A stretch of 64,000 bases of DNA from Campylobacter sp. RM12651 (GCF_022369475.1 NZ_CP059600.1:1859355-1923354), one strand, 5' to 3'. Counted from the first letter of the stretch, positions 1 to 8,522 are shown. Notes: a model not told the origin generated them from the sequence alone. Translations and numbers: made by a program.

Positions 1-819
1 AGGAAATATCATAAATCCTGCTAAAACCGCTACAAGAGTATTTACAATACCTGTAATAATTGCTGTTTTTAATAAATCCTCGCCTTTATCAAGGTAACTT
101 GATAATGTAATCATAACCCCAAATCCAAGCGATAAAGCAAAAAATACTTGTCCTATAACATATAAAAATATATTAGGTGTAATCTTGCTAAAATCAGGAT
201 ATAAATAAAACTTAATCCCTTCAATTGCCCCATCTAAAGTAACATTTCTAATAACCATAGCAATAAGACATAAAAACAAAAGCGGCATTAGATACTTAAC
301 AGAACGCTCAATTCCATCAATAACTCCACGCCTTAAAATAATCCAATTAATAAATACAAAAATAAATGTATAAATTCCTATCATTAAAGGGTCATTTTCT
401 ATATTTTTTTGATAATGTAAGCTAGTTTGCTCTGCTGTAATTACTGAAGTTAAATCAAGCCCGCCTAAATTAAACATAGACATAATAATATTTACAATAT
501 AGCTAATTACCCAAGCACCTAAAACCATATAATAAGCCATAATCGCATAGCTTCCAAATAGCCCTAAATACCCCACAAATTGCCATTTTTTACTAAAACA
601 ATCAACGCTATTTTTATGCATTCTTCTGCCTATTATATTTTCTACTAAGATAATAGGAACACCGACTAAAAACATAGCTATTATAAATAATAAAACATAA
701 GCACCACCACCATTTTCTCCTACCATATAAGGAAATCTCCAAGTAGCTCCAAATCCAATAGTAGCACCTGCAACGGTTAAAATATATGTAAGTCTATTAC
801 TCCAAGTAAGTCGTTTCAT
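1..819 (-). CDS. NSS-family sodium-dependent transporter (C-terminal part outside window)
   Basis: Reading leftward from the ATG at 819 gives 273 uninterrupted codons that run off the window edge. The protein begins MKRLTWSNRLTYIL and has the neurotransmitter:sodium symporter first-helix signature ATWRFPYMVGENGGGA (W-R-F-P followed by G-E-N-G-G-G). About six hydrophobic segments follow in the visible part, as expected for the first half of an 11-12 helix LeuT-fold carrier. Bacterial NSS proteins import amino acids or related compounds with sodium across the inner membrane; the substrate cannot be read from the sequence. The start follows AAGGATACATT, where the RBS sits inside a perfect stem-loop. 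It lies downstream of the dicarboxylate carrier on the same strand. Confidence 0.9.
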   Translation of the reverse strand, partial: MKRLTWSNRLTYILTVAGATIGFGATWRFPYMVGENGGGAYVLLFIIAMFLVGVPIILVENIIGRRMHKNSVDCFSKKWQFVGYLGLFGSYAIMAYYMVLGAWVISYIVNIIMSMFNLGGLDLTSVITAEQTSLHYQKNIENDPLMIGIYTFIFVFINWIILRRGVIDGIERSVKYLMPLLFLCLIAMVIRNVTLDGAIEGIKFYLYPDFSKITPNIFLYVIGQVFFALSLGFGVMITLSSYLDKGEDLLKTAIITGIVNTLVAVLAGFMIFP

Positions 820-849
820 AATGTATCCTTTTTTGAAAAAGGATACATT
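820..849 (-). promoter_or_regulatory. Perfect 14-bp stem-loop enclosing the RBS of the NSS transporter
   Basis: The arms AATGTATCCTTTTT (820-833) and AAAAAGGATACATT (836-849) are exact reverse complements with almost no loop. The AAGGA RBS of the transporter is part of one arm, one base from the start codon. It could hide the RBS, or act as a weak terminator for read-through from the gene upstream; no long T-run follows on the minus strand. Confidence 0.55.
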
Positions 850-882
850 TTATACAAAAAATAATGATAATTTCAAGTTTTT

Positions 883-2256
883 TTAAATAAATTTTACAAA
901 TAAAAATCCTAAAGCAACGCTTAAAGCAATCATTAAAACGCCTGGAATAAAGAAAGAATGGTTAAATACATACTTTCCTATCCTAGTAGTTTTTGTATCA
1001 TCCATTCCAACCGCACCAAGTAATGTTGGGTAAGTTGGTAACACAAAGAGTGCTGAAACTGCTGCAAAAGAAGCGATGATTATTTTTGCGTTTTCTGGGT
1101 TTTCATTTAATGCAAGTGCAACAATTACTGATGGAACTATTGCTTTAGCAGTTGCTGCTTGAGAATATAAAAGCATACTAGCAAAGAAAAAGGCAAAAGC
1201 TAATAAGAATTGATATTGTTCTACTAAGCCTTTAGCAAATTCTTTTATTTCATTACTATGAGCGCTTACATAAGTATCTCCTAGCCACGCAACACCTAAA
1301 ACACAAACACAAGCATTCATACCGCTTTTAAATACACTTGTTTCAATGATTTTTGAAGTATTGATTTTAGTGCTTAATACAATAAAAGTAGCAATGCTAA
1401 GCATTACACACATAATAGCACTATCTCTTGGAATAATTATCTTATCAGCTTTTAAGCCTGAAATATAAGTCGCATAACAAACAACAGCTAAAACGCCAAT
1501 AACAAAAATCGCAACGCTAGTCTTAGCACCTTTAATAATCTCTTTTTGAGTGCTTTGTTTTTTTGCTATTTCACCTTTTTTAAGTAATTCTTGATAATAC
1601 TCATCAGAACTTAAATCAAGATTTGAAAACTTAGTTACTAAAAAAGCACTAAGCATACAAGCTAAATAGGTGCTACCTATCCAAATGCTTAATAATGTTA
1701 AATAAGAATACCCAAAAGGCTCAAGCACACCACTAAGATAAACAACAGCTGCACTAACAGGACTTGCAGTAATTGCTATTTGACTTGATACAACTGCAAG
1801 GCTAAGTGGAGCTTTTGGCTTAATATTTTGCTCTTTTGCAACCTCAACAATTACTGGTATCATAGAAAACGCAGTATGCCCTGTCCCTGCTAAAATAGTT
1901 AAAAAATAAGTAATACTAGGAGCTAAATAATTGATTTTTTTAGGGTTTTTCCTAAGTATTTTTTCAGCAATATGCACCAAATAATCAAGCCCACCTGCTA
2001 ATTGCATAGCCGAAATTGCTGCAATTACTGACATAATTATTAAAATTACCGAAGTTGGAATTTCGCCTGGTTTTATACCACACAAAATACCTAATAAAAT
2101 AACTCCAATCCCACCAGTATAACCAATGGCAATTCCACCAAGTCTAACACCTAAAAATATAGCCGCTAAAACTATGGCTAAATCCAAAAATCCAACAACA
2201 TTTGCAAAAAGCAAAAAGCAAATCGCTACAACAATCCAAACATATTTGTTTTTCAT
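883..2256 (-). CDS. dcuA: Anaerobic C4-dicarboxylate transporter, DcuA/DcuB family
   Basis: The 457-residue, very hydrophobic protein matches the Dcu family in length and in its features: an N-terminal block LDLAIVLAAIFLGVRLGG, a central GTGHTAFSMIPVIVEVA loop and a C-terminal YPTLLGAVGMDDT motif. Dcu carriers exchange fumarate, aspartate and succinate across the inner membrane and serve fumarate respiration. The start has a good RBS (AAAGGAGTT). It is followed by the NSS transporter on the same strand with a stem-loop between. DcuA is chosen over DcuB from general resemblance only; the two cannot be separated safely here. Confidence 0.87.
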   Translation of the reverse strand: MKNKYVWIVVAICFLLFANVVGFLDLAIVLAAIFLGVRLGGIAIGYTGGIGVILLGILCGIKPGEIPTSVILIIMSVIAAISAMQLAGGLDYLVHIAEKILRKNPKKINYLAPSITYFLTILAGTGHTAFSMIPVIVEVAKEQNIKPKAPLSLAVVSSQIAITASPVSAAVVYLSGVLEPFGYSYLTLLSIWIGSTYLACMLSAFLVTKFSNLDLSSDEYYQELLKKGEIAKKQSTQKEIIKGAKTSVAIFVIGVLAVVCYATYISGLKADKIIIPRDSAIMCVMLSIATFIVLSTKINTSKIIETSVFKSGMNACVCVLGVAWLGDTYVSAHSNEIKEFAKGLVEQYQFLLAFAFFFASMLLYSQAATAKAIVPSVIVALALNENPENAKIIIASFAAVSALFVLPTYPTLLGAVGMDDTKTTRIGKYVFNHSFFIPGVLMIALSVALGFLFVKFI

Positions 2257-2340
2257 TTTAACTCCTTTAAAATGCCAATTTTACACATAATTATTTTAAT
2301 GTTTTATAAAAATTAAAAGATTTAAATTTTAAAGAATAAT

Positions 2341-2379
2341 TAAAAAGAAAAATTAGGAATTTAAAATCAAATTCCTAAT
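2341..2379 (-). terminator. Rho-independent terminator of the P-type ATPase operon
   Basis: On the minus strand an 11-bp stem (ATTAGGAATTT / AAATTCCTAAT, 2352-2379) is followed by a T-rich tail, just downstream of the ATPase stop codon at 2385. Confidence 0.7.
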
Positions 2380-2384
2380 ATAAT

Positions 2385-4460
2385 TTAAAATAATTGCTTA
2401 TGTTTTATAGCATTAGCCAATAAGCCAATAGTTGTGCCATTATGAGCAAATGCAGTAGCTGCTGGGCTTAATAAACCAAGTGTTGCAGCACCTAATATGA
2501 ATGAATTAACCCATACCGTTGTGCTAAAGTTTTTATCAATTTTTTTCATAGTTTCATTAGCTATAACTTTTGCTTCTAAAATACAAGCAAAATCATCTCT
2601 TAGTAATCCAATATCAGCACTAGCTTTTGCTAAATCAGCACCTTTTTGCATAGAAATTCCAACATCAGCCTGAACTAACGACGGAGCGTCGTTTATACCA
2701 TCGCCTATAAAGGCTACTTTTTTGCCTTGAGCTTTTAAACTAGCTAAAATATTTGCTTTATCTTGTGGTAAAAGCTCTGCATAAACCTTATCAATTCCAA
2801 GTTCTTTTGCAACTTCTAAAGCCCTACTTTCAATATCGCCTGTTAGCATTACTAATTCTTTTACGCCGTTTTGCTTAAGCTTTGCTAAGACTTCTTTAGC
2901 ATTGCTTCTAATTTCATCTTTCATAGCAATTACGCCTAATAATTCTTTAGATTTTGCTACATATAAAAGAGTTAAGCCTTTATCTAAAAGCTCTTTAATA
3001 TTTGCATTAGCCCTAGAAAAATCAACACCTTCATCATCTTCTAAAAAGTGCCTTGAGCCAATTATTACTTCTTCATTATCAATGCTAGTTTTAACGCCGT
3101 GTGCCACTATAAACTCCACTTCTCCGTGATTAATATGAGAAAATCCACGCTCTTTAGCAGCCTTTACTATAGCTTCTGCAACAGGGTGAAAATAATGCTC
3201 TTCAGCACTTGCACTAAGATTTAGTAAGGTTTTTTCATCATATTTTGGACTAAATACATGAACGCTTTCAACTTTTAAATCCCCATAAGTTAATGTGCCT
3301 GTTTTATCAAATACAAAAGTATCAACCGAGCTTAAATTCTCTAAAGCAGTGCTACCTTTAAGCAATATCTGTCTTCTTCCTGCATAAGAAATAGCACTTT
3401 TAAATGCCACAGGAGTTGCTAATTTTAAAGCACAAGAATAATCAGCCTGAAGCACACTAGCCATCGCTGCACTTCCTTTATATAAATATGCAAGTCCAGC
3501 AAGTCCTAAAGTAACAGGCACTAAACTATCTGCTAATTTATAAGCTTTTTGCCCTATTTTTGATTTTTCTTCTAAGCAATCTTTCATATAATGTAAAATC
3601 TTAGCTGTTGATGTATTTTCTCCAACGCTTTCAGCCCATATTTTAATACGACCTTCAACTACCACGGTTCCACTTAAAACCCTATCTCCACGACTTTTAG
3701 TAACTGCTTGGGCTTCTCCTGTCATAGAAACTTGATTAATACTAGCAATCCCATCAACAATATAACCATCAACTGCTATATTATCTCCTTGAGATACCAC
3801 TACAATATCCCCTACTACCAAATCTTTTGCACTTTTTTTAATAAGCTCTTGATTAACTTCTACCCAAGCGTGAGTTATTTGTGGTTTTGCTAGTTCTTTT
3901 ATCAAATCATCACTTTTTGCCACTACGCTTTCTTCAATATATTCGCCAATATTTAGCATTAAATTAGTGCTATTTGCTGCTTTATAATCTTTTCTATATA
4001 AAGAAACTCCTACCGCTGCTGCTTCTAATACTTTTGAAGTTAAACCATTTTCAATAAGTTCTAAAGTTCCTTCTTTTAATAAAGGCAATGCAGTTGCACT
4101 AGAAACAAAACCATCATAAATAGGGCTTGTTTTATAGCTATTTGCTAAAGCTAAAATAGATGAATAAATCATAGCCTTACTTGGAGTTTCTTTTGCTTTT
4201 TTTAATTGCTTAATTTCATAAGTGCTAAAAAAATCTAATATTTTTTGAGCTAAATTATTATCAATTTCTTTTGAACTTGTAAAAACTAAGCTTTTTGAAG
4301 CATTATTAACACTTACAAAAACACCAGAAAAATTAAGATTAAACTCACTTACTAATAAATGATTATCGCTTAGATTATTAAGCGTATTTAGCCTAATTCT
4401 AAGACGATTTTTAGAGTGATGAATAACCTTACAATTATTCTTGCATTGAAGCTTTTGCAT
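2385..4460 (-). CDS. P1B-type metal ATPase with YSCALK motif (FezB-like)
   Basis: The 691-residue protein has the full P-type ATPase set: TGEA near 247, phosphorylation motif DKTGTLT with Asp385, FHPVAEAI and GDGINDAPS. The transmembrane metal-site motif is YSCALKLATP (341-350), not the usual CPC or SPC. The N-terminus (about 11-80) carries a degenerate HMA-type segment with HHSKNRLRIRL, which resembles THHTSGRLRL of the last gene in this operon (5689-5991). P1B ATPases move transition metals across membranes. The YSC-type motif and the neighbours (HMA-like, ferritin-like and small membrane proteins, Fur box upstream) suggest the P1B-6 ATPase FezB of ferrosome clusters rather than a copper or zinc exporter; this is inference. 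The start overlaps the upstream gene by 26 bp and has only a weak RBS. Confidence 0.85.
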   Translation of the reverse strand: MQKLQCKNNCKVIHHSKNRLRIRLNTLNNLSDNHLLVSEFNLNFSGVFVSVNNASKSLVFTSSKEIDNNLAQKILDFFSTYEIKQLKKAKETPSKAMIYSSILALANSYKTSPIYDGFVSSATALPLLKEGTLELIENGLTSKVLEAAAVGVSLYRKDYKAANSTNLMLNIGEYIEESVVAKSDDLIKELAKPQITHAWVEVNQELIKKSAKDLVVGDIVVVSQGDNIAVDGYIVDGIASINQVSMTGEAQAVTKSRGDRVLSGTVVVEGRIKIWAESVGENTSTAKILHYMKDCLEEKSKIGQKAYKLADSLVPVTLGLAGLAYLYKGSAAMASVLQADYSCALKLATPVAFKSAISYAGRRQILLKGSTALENLSSVDTFVFDKTGTLTYGDLKVESVHVFSPKYDEKTLLNLSASAEEHYFHPVAEAIVKAAKERGFSHINHGEVEFIVAHGVKTSIDNEEVIIGSRHFLEDDEGVDFSRANANIKELLDKGLTLLYVAKSKELLGVIAMKDEIRSNAKEVLAKLKQNGVKELVMLTGDIESRALEVAKELGIDKVYAELLPQDKANILASLKAQGKKVAFIGDGINDAPSLVQADVGISMQKGADLAKASADIGLLRDDFACILEAKVIANETMKKIDKNFSTTVWVNSFILGAATLGLLSPAATAFAHNGTTIGLLANAIKHKQLF

Positions 4461-5019
4461 CTTCTACTTGCTCTTTAAATTCTTCAATAGCAGCACTAGC
4501 AAAACTTTGAATTTTTGCAACACCTTTTGCTAAAGTATCTTTTGCATCTTTATTGCTTAATAAATAAGTAACCGCAGCACCAATTAAAATTCCTTTTACT
4601 AAAGGAGAGCCAAAAAGCCCTGTTCCTTGAGTTGTTAGCGAACTTAAAAAGCCTGTATTTTGATTATTGTTTGCTGTATTATTTAAATTATTGTTTGAAA
4701 CATTATTTAAATATGGATTATAAGAATAATTTTGATTATTATATCCTTGATTAACATTGTAATTTTGATTGTTGTTTAAATATGGATTATTATTATTTGT
4801 CATTTTATTTTCTCCTAAAAATTGATTAATTAAAATTCCACTAATTCCAGAAACTATTGCGTTTTTATAATCTTTCCTAGCTATATCATTGCTTGTTTTA
4901 ATTGCAAAATAGCTAGTAACTCCTACCTTTAAACTTGCTTTTAAATCTTGAGTTGTAAAAAAATTATTAAGACTAGAGCTTAATAAATGATCACTCGGAA
5001 CTCTATTTGATGTAAGCAT
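4435..5019 (-). CDS. Asn-rich YtxH-like membrane protein with an internal start site
   Basis: 194 residues, family not recognised with certainty. Residues 1-72 contain a segment around ARKDYKNAIVSGISG that resembles LYRKDYKAANSTN in the neighbouring ATPase. Residues 75-125 are Asn-rich with repeated NPYLNN. Residues 137-194 form a glycine-containing hydrophobic helix (KGILIGAAVTYLLSNKDA) followed by a charged helix, as in YtxH-like or membrane-remodelling proteins. An AGGAG sits 8 nt before an in-frame ATG at codon 73 (4803), so a second, shorter 122-residue product, or two formerly separate genes now fused, is likely. It is the fourth gene of the five-gene operon and overlaps the ATPase gene. 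Confidence 0.7.
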   Translation of the reverse strand: MLTSNRVPSDHLLSSSLNNFFTTQDLKASLKVGVTSYFAIKTSNDIARKDYKNAIVSGISGILINQFLGENKMTNNNNPYLNNNQNYNVNQGYNNQNYSYNPYLNNVSNNNLNNTANNNQNTGFLSSLTTQGTGLFGSPLVKGILIGAAVTYLLSNKDAKDTLAKGVAKIQSFASAAIEEFKEQVEDAKASMQE

Positions 5020-5024
5020 AATTT

Positions 5025-5243
5025 TTACTTCTTAGAGCTTTTTTTAGCTACTTCTTTCTCGCATTTGCAACAAGGTTTAAGTTTTGAGATTTTTAAAATT
5101 GCATTTTCTGTCATTTTTCCTGCACTTTTTGCAAAATCTTGAGAATTAAACTCACTTATACTTTTTTTAATACTATCTTTTTTATTATAAATTGTTACTG
5201 CAGCTACGCCTAATGCTGCACCTAATATGAATGGAATTGGCAT
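5025..5243 (-). CDS. Small glycine-zipper membrane protein with CCKC motif
   Basis: 72 residues. An N-terminal hydrophobic helix with small residues (FILGAALGVAAVTIY) is followed by a basic, amphipathic tail ending KLKPCCKCEKEVAKK. The three clustered cysteines could bind metal. No family name can be given. It lies 5 bp from the next gene in the operon with the P1B ATPase; small single-helix proteins with glycine motifs also occur in ferrosome gene clusters, so a membrane-associated role in that compartment is a reasonable guess. Confidence 0.65.
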   Translation of the reverse strand: MPIPFILGAALGVAAVTIYNKKDSIKKSISEFNSQDFAKSAGKMTENAILKISKLKPCCKCEKEVAKKSSKK

Positions 5244-5255
5244 GATAATCTTCCT

Positions 5256-5696
5256 TTATTTTAAAATATCTTTTAAAAAATTACTAACTAAAGAATCTAC
5301 ATTAAATTCATTAGTCGCAAGGCTTTTTCTTAAAGCCACCTGATACTCATTAACCGAACTAGCCCAAAGTCTAAAAATAAGGTCTTTTAGCTTTTCATCT
5401 TTGCAAACATTAGCCGCTATTTTATAAGCTTGAACGATTTCAAATTCTTTTGCTAAAAGTAGCAAATAAGCATCATTTAAACTGCACTCAACCAATAAAG
5501 CATTATTATCGCTAATTAACAATTGATTTAATTGCTTTTTCGCATTTAAAATATCTTTTAAAATACCATCATTAAAGCAATTAGCATAATACTCATATAA
5601 TTTTATGCTAGTTAAATCTAGCTCAAAAGCTCTTCTTATATCGCTATTTTCTAGTTCTTGCAAAAACTCTTGGTTTTCAAATCTTAGCTCAAGCAA
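5256..5696 (-). CDS. Ferritin-like helical protein
   Basis: 146 residues predicted to be almost all helical, with acidic and aromatic spacing like a ferritin-like four-helix bundle (IRRAFELDLTSIKLYEYYAN near residue 20; AKEFEIVQAYKIAANVC near 83; WASSVNEYQVALRKSL near 111). A clean di-iron ExxH pair is not visible, so it may be a structural relative without a metal site. It overlaps the upstream HMA-like gene by 8 bp and lies inside the P1B ATPase operon, which suggests a role in handling metal, probably iron. Alternative: an unrelated helical protein. Confidence 0.6.
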   Translation of the reverse strand: MLELRFENQEFLQELENSDIRRAFELDLTSIKLYEYYANCFNDGILKDILNAKKQLNQLLISDNNALLVECSLNDAYLLLLAKEFEIVQAYKIAANVCKDEKLKDLIFRLWASSVNEYQVALRKSLATNEFNVDSLVSNFLKDILK

Positions 5697-5991
5697 TGTT
5701 AAGCTCCTTTAAAGCTAGGTTAATCTCATCAATGTTTTTTGCATTGATTAAATTATCAAGGCTTTGTTTTGATATGATTTTATCATCATATAAAATAGTA
5801 ACCTTGCCTAAGATTTTATTAACTTTAACTTCATTAATCCCTTTTAGATTAAAAACTTCATCAATGTTGTAGCTTTCTAAGTCTTTTAATTCTCTTATCT
5901 TGCTAGATATATCAAGTCTTAATCTACCACTTGTGTGATGAGTGATTGTAATGTATTCTAAAACTTCACTTAAAACCTTAGCTTTATCCAT
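5689..5991 (-). CDS. HMA-like domain protein, first gene of the P1B ATPase operon
   Basis: The start was placed at the ATG at 5991 because AAAGGA lies 8 nt upstream; an earlier in-frame ATG at 6012 has no RBS. The 100-residue protein has the pattern THHTSGRLRLDI followed by beta-alpha-beta spacing (INEVKVNKILGKVTILYDD), as in HMA_2-type heavy-metal-associated domains that lack the usual CxxC pair. The same HH-x-GRLR pattern opens the ATPase of the operon. It probably contacts the ATPase or a metal cofactor. A Fur-box-like sequence lies about 70 bp upstream, between this operon and the divergent peptidase gene. Confidence 0.72.
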   Translation of the reverse strand: MDKAKVLSEVLEYITITHHTSGRLRLDISSKIRELKDLESYNIDEVFNLKGINEVKVNKILGKVTILYDDKIISKQSLDNLINAKNIDEINLALKELNIA

Positions 5992-6057
5992 TAAAAATCC
6001 TTTCGTTTTCAAAAATGATTGTAGTCCCTAAAACTTAAAATAAAATAAAATATATAA

Positions 6058-6070
6058 GATAATGATAATC
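6058..6070. promoter_or_regulatory. Fur-box-like operator between the fez-like operon and the M23 peptidase gene
   Basis: GATAATGATAATC is identical to the first 13 bases of the classical 19-bp Fur box. It lies in the divergent intergenic region, 67 bp upstream of the HMA-like start (5991) and 72 bp upstream of the peptidase start (6142). The position fits iron-dependent repression of the minus-strand operon. The last hexamer of the box is not conserved. Confidence 0.6.
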
Positions 6071-6141
6071 AAAAAGTGGCAAAAACTCAATATTTATGCT
6101 ATTTTGCTAATCTTTTCTATATTAAATTACTAAGGAATTTT

Positions 6142-6927
6142 ATGAAAAAATTATTTTTTATCTCATTTTTTACAACATTTTTATTATCAAATAATCTAAT
6201 AAATGGCAAAGTTGATATTAGCATTCAAAATCCAATAATTAGTAAAAGTGAAATCACTTACACAAAATATCCGATAAATAATAAAACCTTATTAATTTTA
6301 GCCCCAAATTATCGCTCAAGTGGTAAAACTTTAAATATTACTTTAGATAATCAAGAATATAGCCTTAAAGTGCTTGAAGGAGAATATAAAAAAGAGCAAA
6401 TTAAACTTGCGAAACCATCAATTATTAAACCAAACAAAAAGCTGCAAGAAAGAATTGCTAAAGAATACGATGAAGCAGTGAAAATCTATGCAAAAAGCAC
6501 CGAAAAAGTATATATTAATAAGCCTTTCATAATCCCTTTAGATAGCGTTATTACAAGCCCTTTTGGAAGTGCTAGGGTGTTTGAAAACACTCTTAAGAGT
6601 TATCATTCAGGCACTGATTTTAGAGCAGCAATTGGAGTTAGCATTCCAGCTAGTAATGATGGAGTAGTAGTTATTGCAAAAGATAGATATTATTCAGGTG
6701 GTAGCGTTGTGATTGATCATGGATACGGCGTTTATTCGCAATATTATCATTTAAGCAAGATTAATGTAAAAGTGGGTGATTTTGTAAAACAATCAGATAT
6801 TATAGGACTTAGTGGAGATACGGGCAGGGTTAGTGGACCTCATCTTCATTTTGGAATTGCTATAAAAGGCGTTAGTGTTGATCCACTTGATTTTGTAAAT
6901 AAATTCAACGCAAAGGCTTTTAATTGA
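6142..6927 (+). CDS. Secreted M23-family peptidoglycan peptidase
   Basis: The start is the ATG at 6142 behind TAAGGAATTTT; it gives a signal peptide MKKLFFISFFTTFLLSNN. The C-terminal half is a LytM/M23 domain with zinc ligands H and D in SYHSGTDFRA, a lysostaphin-like core (DHGYGVYSQYYHLS) and the final HLH in GPHLHFGI. The full metal-ligand set is present, so it should be an active periplasmic endo- or carboxypeptidase acting on peptidoglycan cross-links. 261 residues. Relatives in Campylobacter and Helicobacter help set helical cell shape; whether this one does is unknown. The stop overlaps the next gene by 4 nt. Confidence 0.88.
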   Translation: MKKLFFISFFTTFLLSNNLINGKVDISIQNPIISKSEITYTKYPINNKTLLILAPNYRSSGKTLNITLDNQEYSLKVLEGEYKKEQIKLAKPSIIKPNKKLQERIAKEYDEAVKIYAKSTEKVYINKPFIIPLDSVITSPFGSARVFENTLKSYHSGTDFRAAIGVSIPASNDGVVVIAKDRYYSGGSVVIDHGYGVYSQYYHLSKINVKVGDFVKQSDIIGLSGDTGRVSGPHLHFGIAIKGVSVDPLDFVNKFNAKAFN

Positions 6928-7844
6928 TTTTTAGCAAATATTTTGATACTTGGAGTAAAGAGTATTATAAAAAAGGTGTAAAAGTTGGTAAAGATGGGGA
7001 TTTTTATACAGCTGTTAGCGTTGGAGAGCTTTTTGGCTTTTTGTGTGCTAAAAGATTTATTTTTTTAGTTGATGAAAAGATTTTAAAACTACCTATTGAT
7101 ATAGTAGAAATCGGTGCAAATGAAGGGTATTTATTAAAAGATTTTTTAACATATTTAAAAGATAAACGCCCTGAAATTTATAAGCAAATTAATGTAAAAA
7201 TCATAGAGCCACACGACAATCTAAGGGCTTTACAAAAAAAGAATTTGAATGTGGAATTTAAACATTATTATTTTGATGATTTTAGTAGTGATAATGCCTT
7301 TTTTATCGCAAATGAATTATTTGACGCTTTTGCTTGTGAGCTTTATGATAATCATAAATTTGGCTTCGTTGAAAATGGCAAAATAATCTTTAAAGAGCAT
7401 AAAAATAGTTATGAATATTTACAAGATAAACTTGAAAAACGCTTGGAATTTTCTCCTATGATATATGATTTTTTAAGTGCTTTAGATAAGAAGTGTAAGG
7501 AATTTTATTTTTTAACATTTGATTATTTTTCTACATATTTAAATGATGAGTTTAGTTTAAGAATATTTAAAAATCATCAATTAATTGACCCATTTAACGC
7601 TAATTTAGAAGAATTATTTGCAAATTGTGATATTACTTGGAATGTAAATTATGATGAATTGTGCTTTTATTTTGATAAACTTAATCTAAAACATAGCTTT
7701 AAAAAACAATCAAGAGCTTTGATGGAATTTGGAGTAGATGAATTTAGCGATATTAAATACGCAAATGCCATTAAATATCTATTTTTTGGCTTTAGCGATA
7801 ATTTTCATTGTTTAGAATTTAATAAAAACATTAAAGGAGATTAA
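6924..7844 (+). CDS. NDUFAF7/MidA-type class I SAM-dependent methyltransferase
   Basis: The 306-residue protein starts at a TTG that overlaps the peptidase stop (TTGA). It has GDFYTAVSVGELFG near the N-terminus, the SAM-binding glycine motif VEIGANEGYLLKDFL (about 61-75) and FFIANELFDAFACELY (about 125-140), the typical sequence signs of the NDUFAF7 (MidA/DUF185) family of arginine methyltransferase relatives. The bacterial substrate is not known. It is translationally coupled to the peptidase and lies 1 bp from the next gene, so the three form one operon. Confidence 0.8.
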   Translation: MIFSKYFDTWSKEYYKKGVKVGKDGDFYTAVSVGELFGFLCAKRFIFLVDEKILKLPIDIVEIGANEGYLLKDFLTYLKDKRPEIYKQINVKIIEPHDNLRALQKKNLNVEFKHYYFDDFSSDNAFFIANELFDAFACELYDNHKFGFVENGKIIFKEHKNSYEYLQDKLEKRLEFSPMIYDFLSALDKKCKEFYFLTFDYFSTYLNDEFSLRIFKNHQLIDPFNANLEELFANCDITWNVNYDELCFYFDKLNLKHSFKKQSRALMEFGVDEFSDIKYANAIKYLFFGFSDNFHCLEFNKNIKGD

Positions 7845-7845
7845 A

Positions 7846-8136
7846 ATGGATAAAACAAGTAAAGAATTAATAAAAGTTGATGCAAATACTATCAACGAAT
7901 TAGAAAACGAGCTTTCAAGTTTGCTTAAAACTAGAAATCAAGAGTTAAAAGAACAAATTAAAAAATTAAGCGAAGAGCAAAATAAATTTGAATATCAATT
8001 AAATGATAAATTAAAGAAAATTGAAAAAGCTAAAAGCGAGATAAAACCCAAGTCTAACGCAGCATTAATTACTTTATTAAGTATATTAATAATACTTGTA
8101 GTAATTGATGTCGGGATTAGAATTTTTACTAATTAA
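7846..8136 (+). CDS. Small coiled-coil protein with C-terminal membrane anchor
   Basis: 96 residues with a strong RBS (AAAGGAG). Residues 10-65 are charged, heptad-like and probably coiled coil (ELENELSSLLKTRNQELKEQIKKL); residues 71-92 form one transmembrane helix at the C-terminus. It would be tail-anchored with the coil in the cytoplasm. No family recognised. It is the last gene of the operon with the peptidase and methyltransferase. Confidence 0.7.
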   Translation: MDKTSKELIKVDANTINELENELSSLLKTRNQELKEQIKKLSEEQNKFEYQLNDKLKKIEKAKSEIKPKSNAALITLLSILIILVVIDVGIRIFTN

Positions 8137-8156
8137 TCTAGGAAATTCCTAGATTA
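8134..8156. terminator. Bidirectional stem-loop between convergent genes
   Basis: TAATCTAGGAA (8134-8144) and TTCCTAGATTA (8146-8156) are perfect reverse complements between the end of the small coiled-coil gene and the end of the convergent gene at 8154. Confidence 0.65.
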
Positions 8157-8522
8157 AATATAATAATCATCGCAGTCTTTAAAATCGCAAAAAAGCACCA
8201 CATCAACACCTATTAAAGCAGCTTTTTCAATATCGCTAGTATCTTTTATAAAAGATAAAATCTTGCTATCAAATAAATATTTTTCTGCTAAAAATACGCT
8301 GTCTTTTAAGATTTTAGCATTTGGGATAATGTATTCACAAAGTGCTGCATTTGATTGCAAAACTTCACTTAAAGTATCGCAAAATATAGCTCTTTTAATA
8401 TTTGGCTTTGATAATATTTCTTCGCTAAATTTTACACAACTTACATTATTTACACTAAGTCCTAATTCAAATTCTAAAGCTGTAAATTGATTTTTTATAT
8501 AATCTAATCCATAAATTAACAT
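8154..8522 (-). CDS. Conserved hypothetical protein
   Basis: 122 residues without a recognised domain, signal peptide or membrane segment. It alternates short hydrophobic strands with helices (KRAIFCDTLSEVLQ; AALIGVDVVLFCDFKD), compatible with a small alpha/beta fold, and ends with an acidic DFKDCDDYY tail. It abuts the next gene upstream and forms part of a three-gene minus-strand operon with the DUF455 gene, so it is likely expressed with it. Function unknown. Confidence 0.6.
   Translation of the reverse strand: MLIYGLDYIKNQFTALEFELGLSVNNVSCVKFSEEILSKPNIKRAIFCDTLSEVLQSNAALCEYIIPNAKILKDSVFLAEKYLFDSKILSFIKDTSDIEKAALIGVDVVLFCDFKDCDDYYI

Noticed and set aside
2902-3893. Plus-strand frames inside the P1B ATPase gene
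   Set aside because: No RBS, low-complexity composition, and the minus strand carries clear ATPase motifs.
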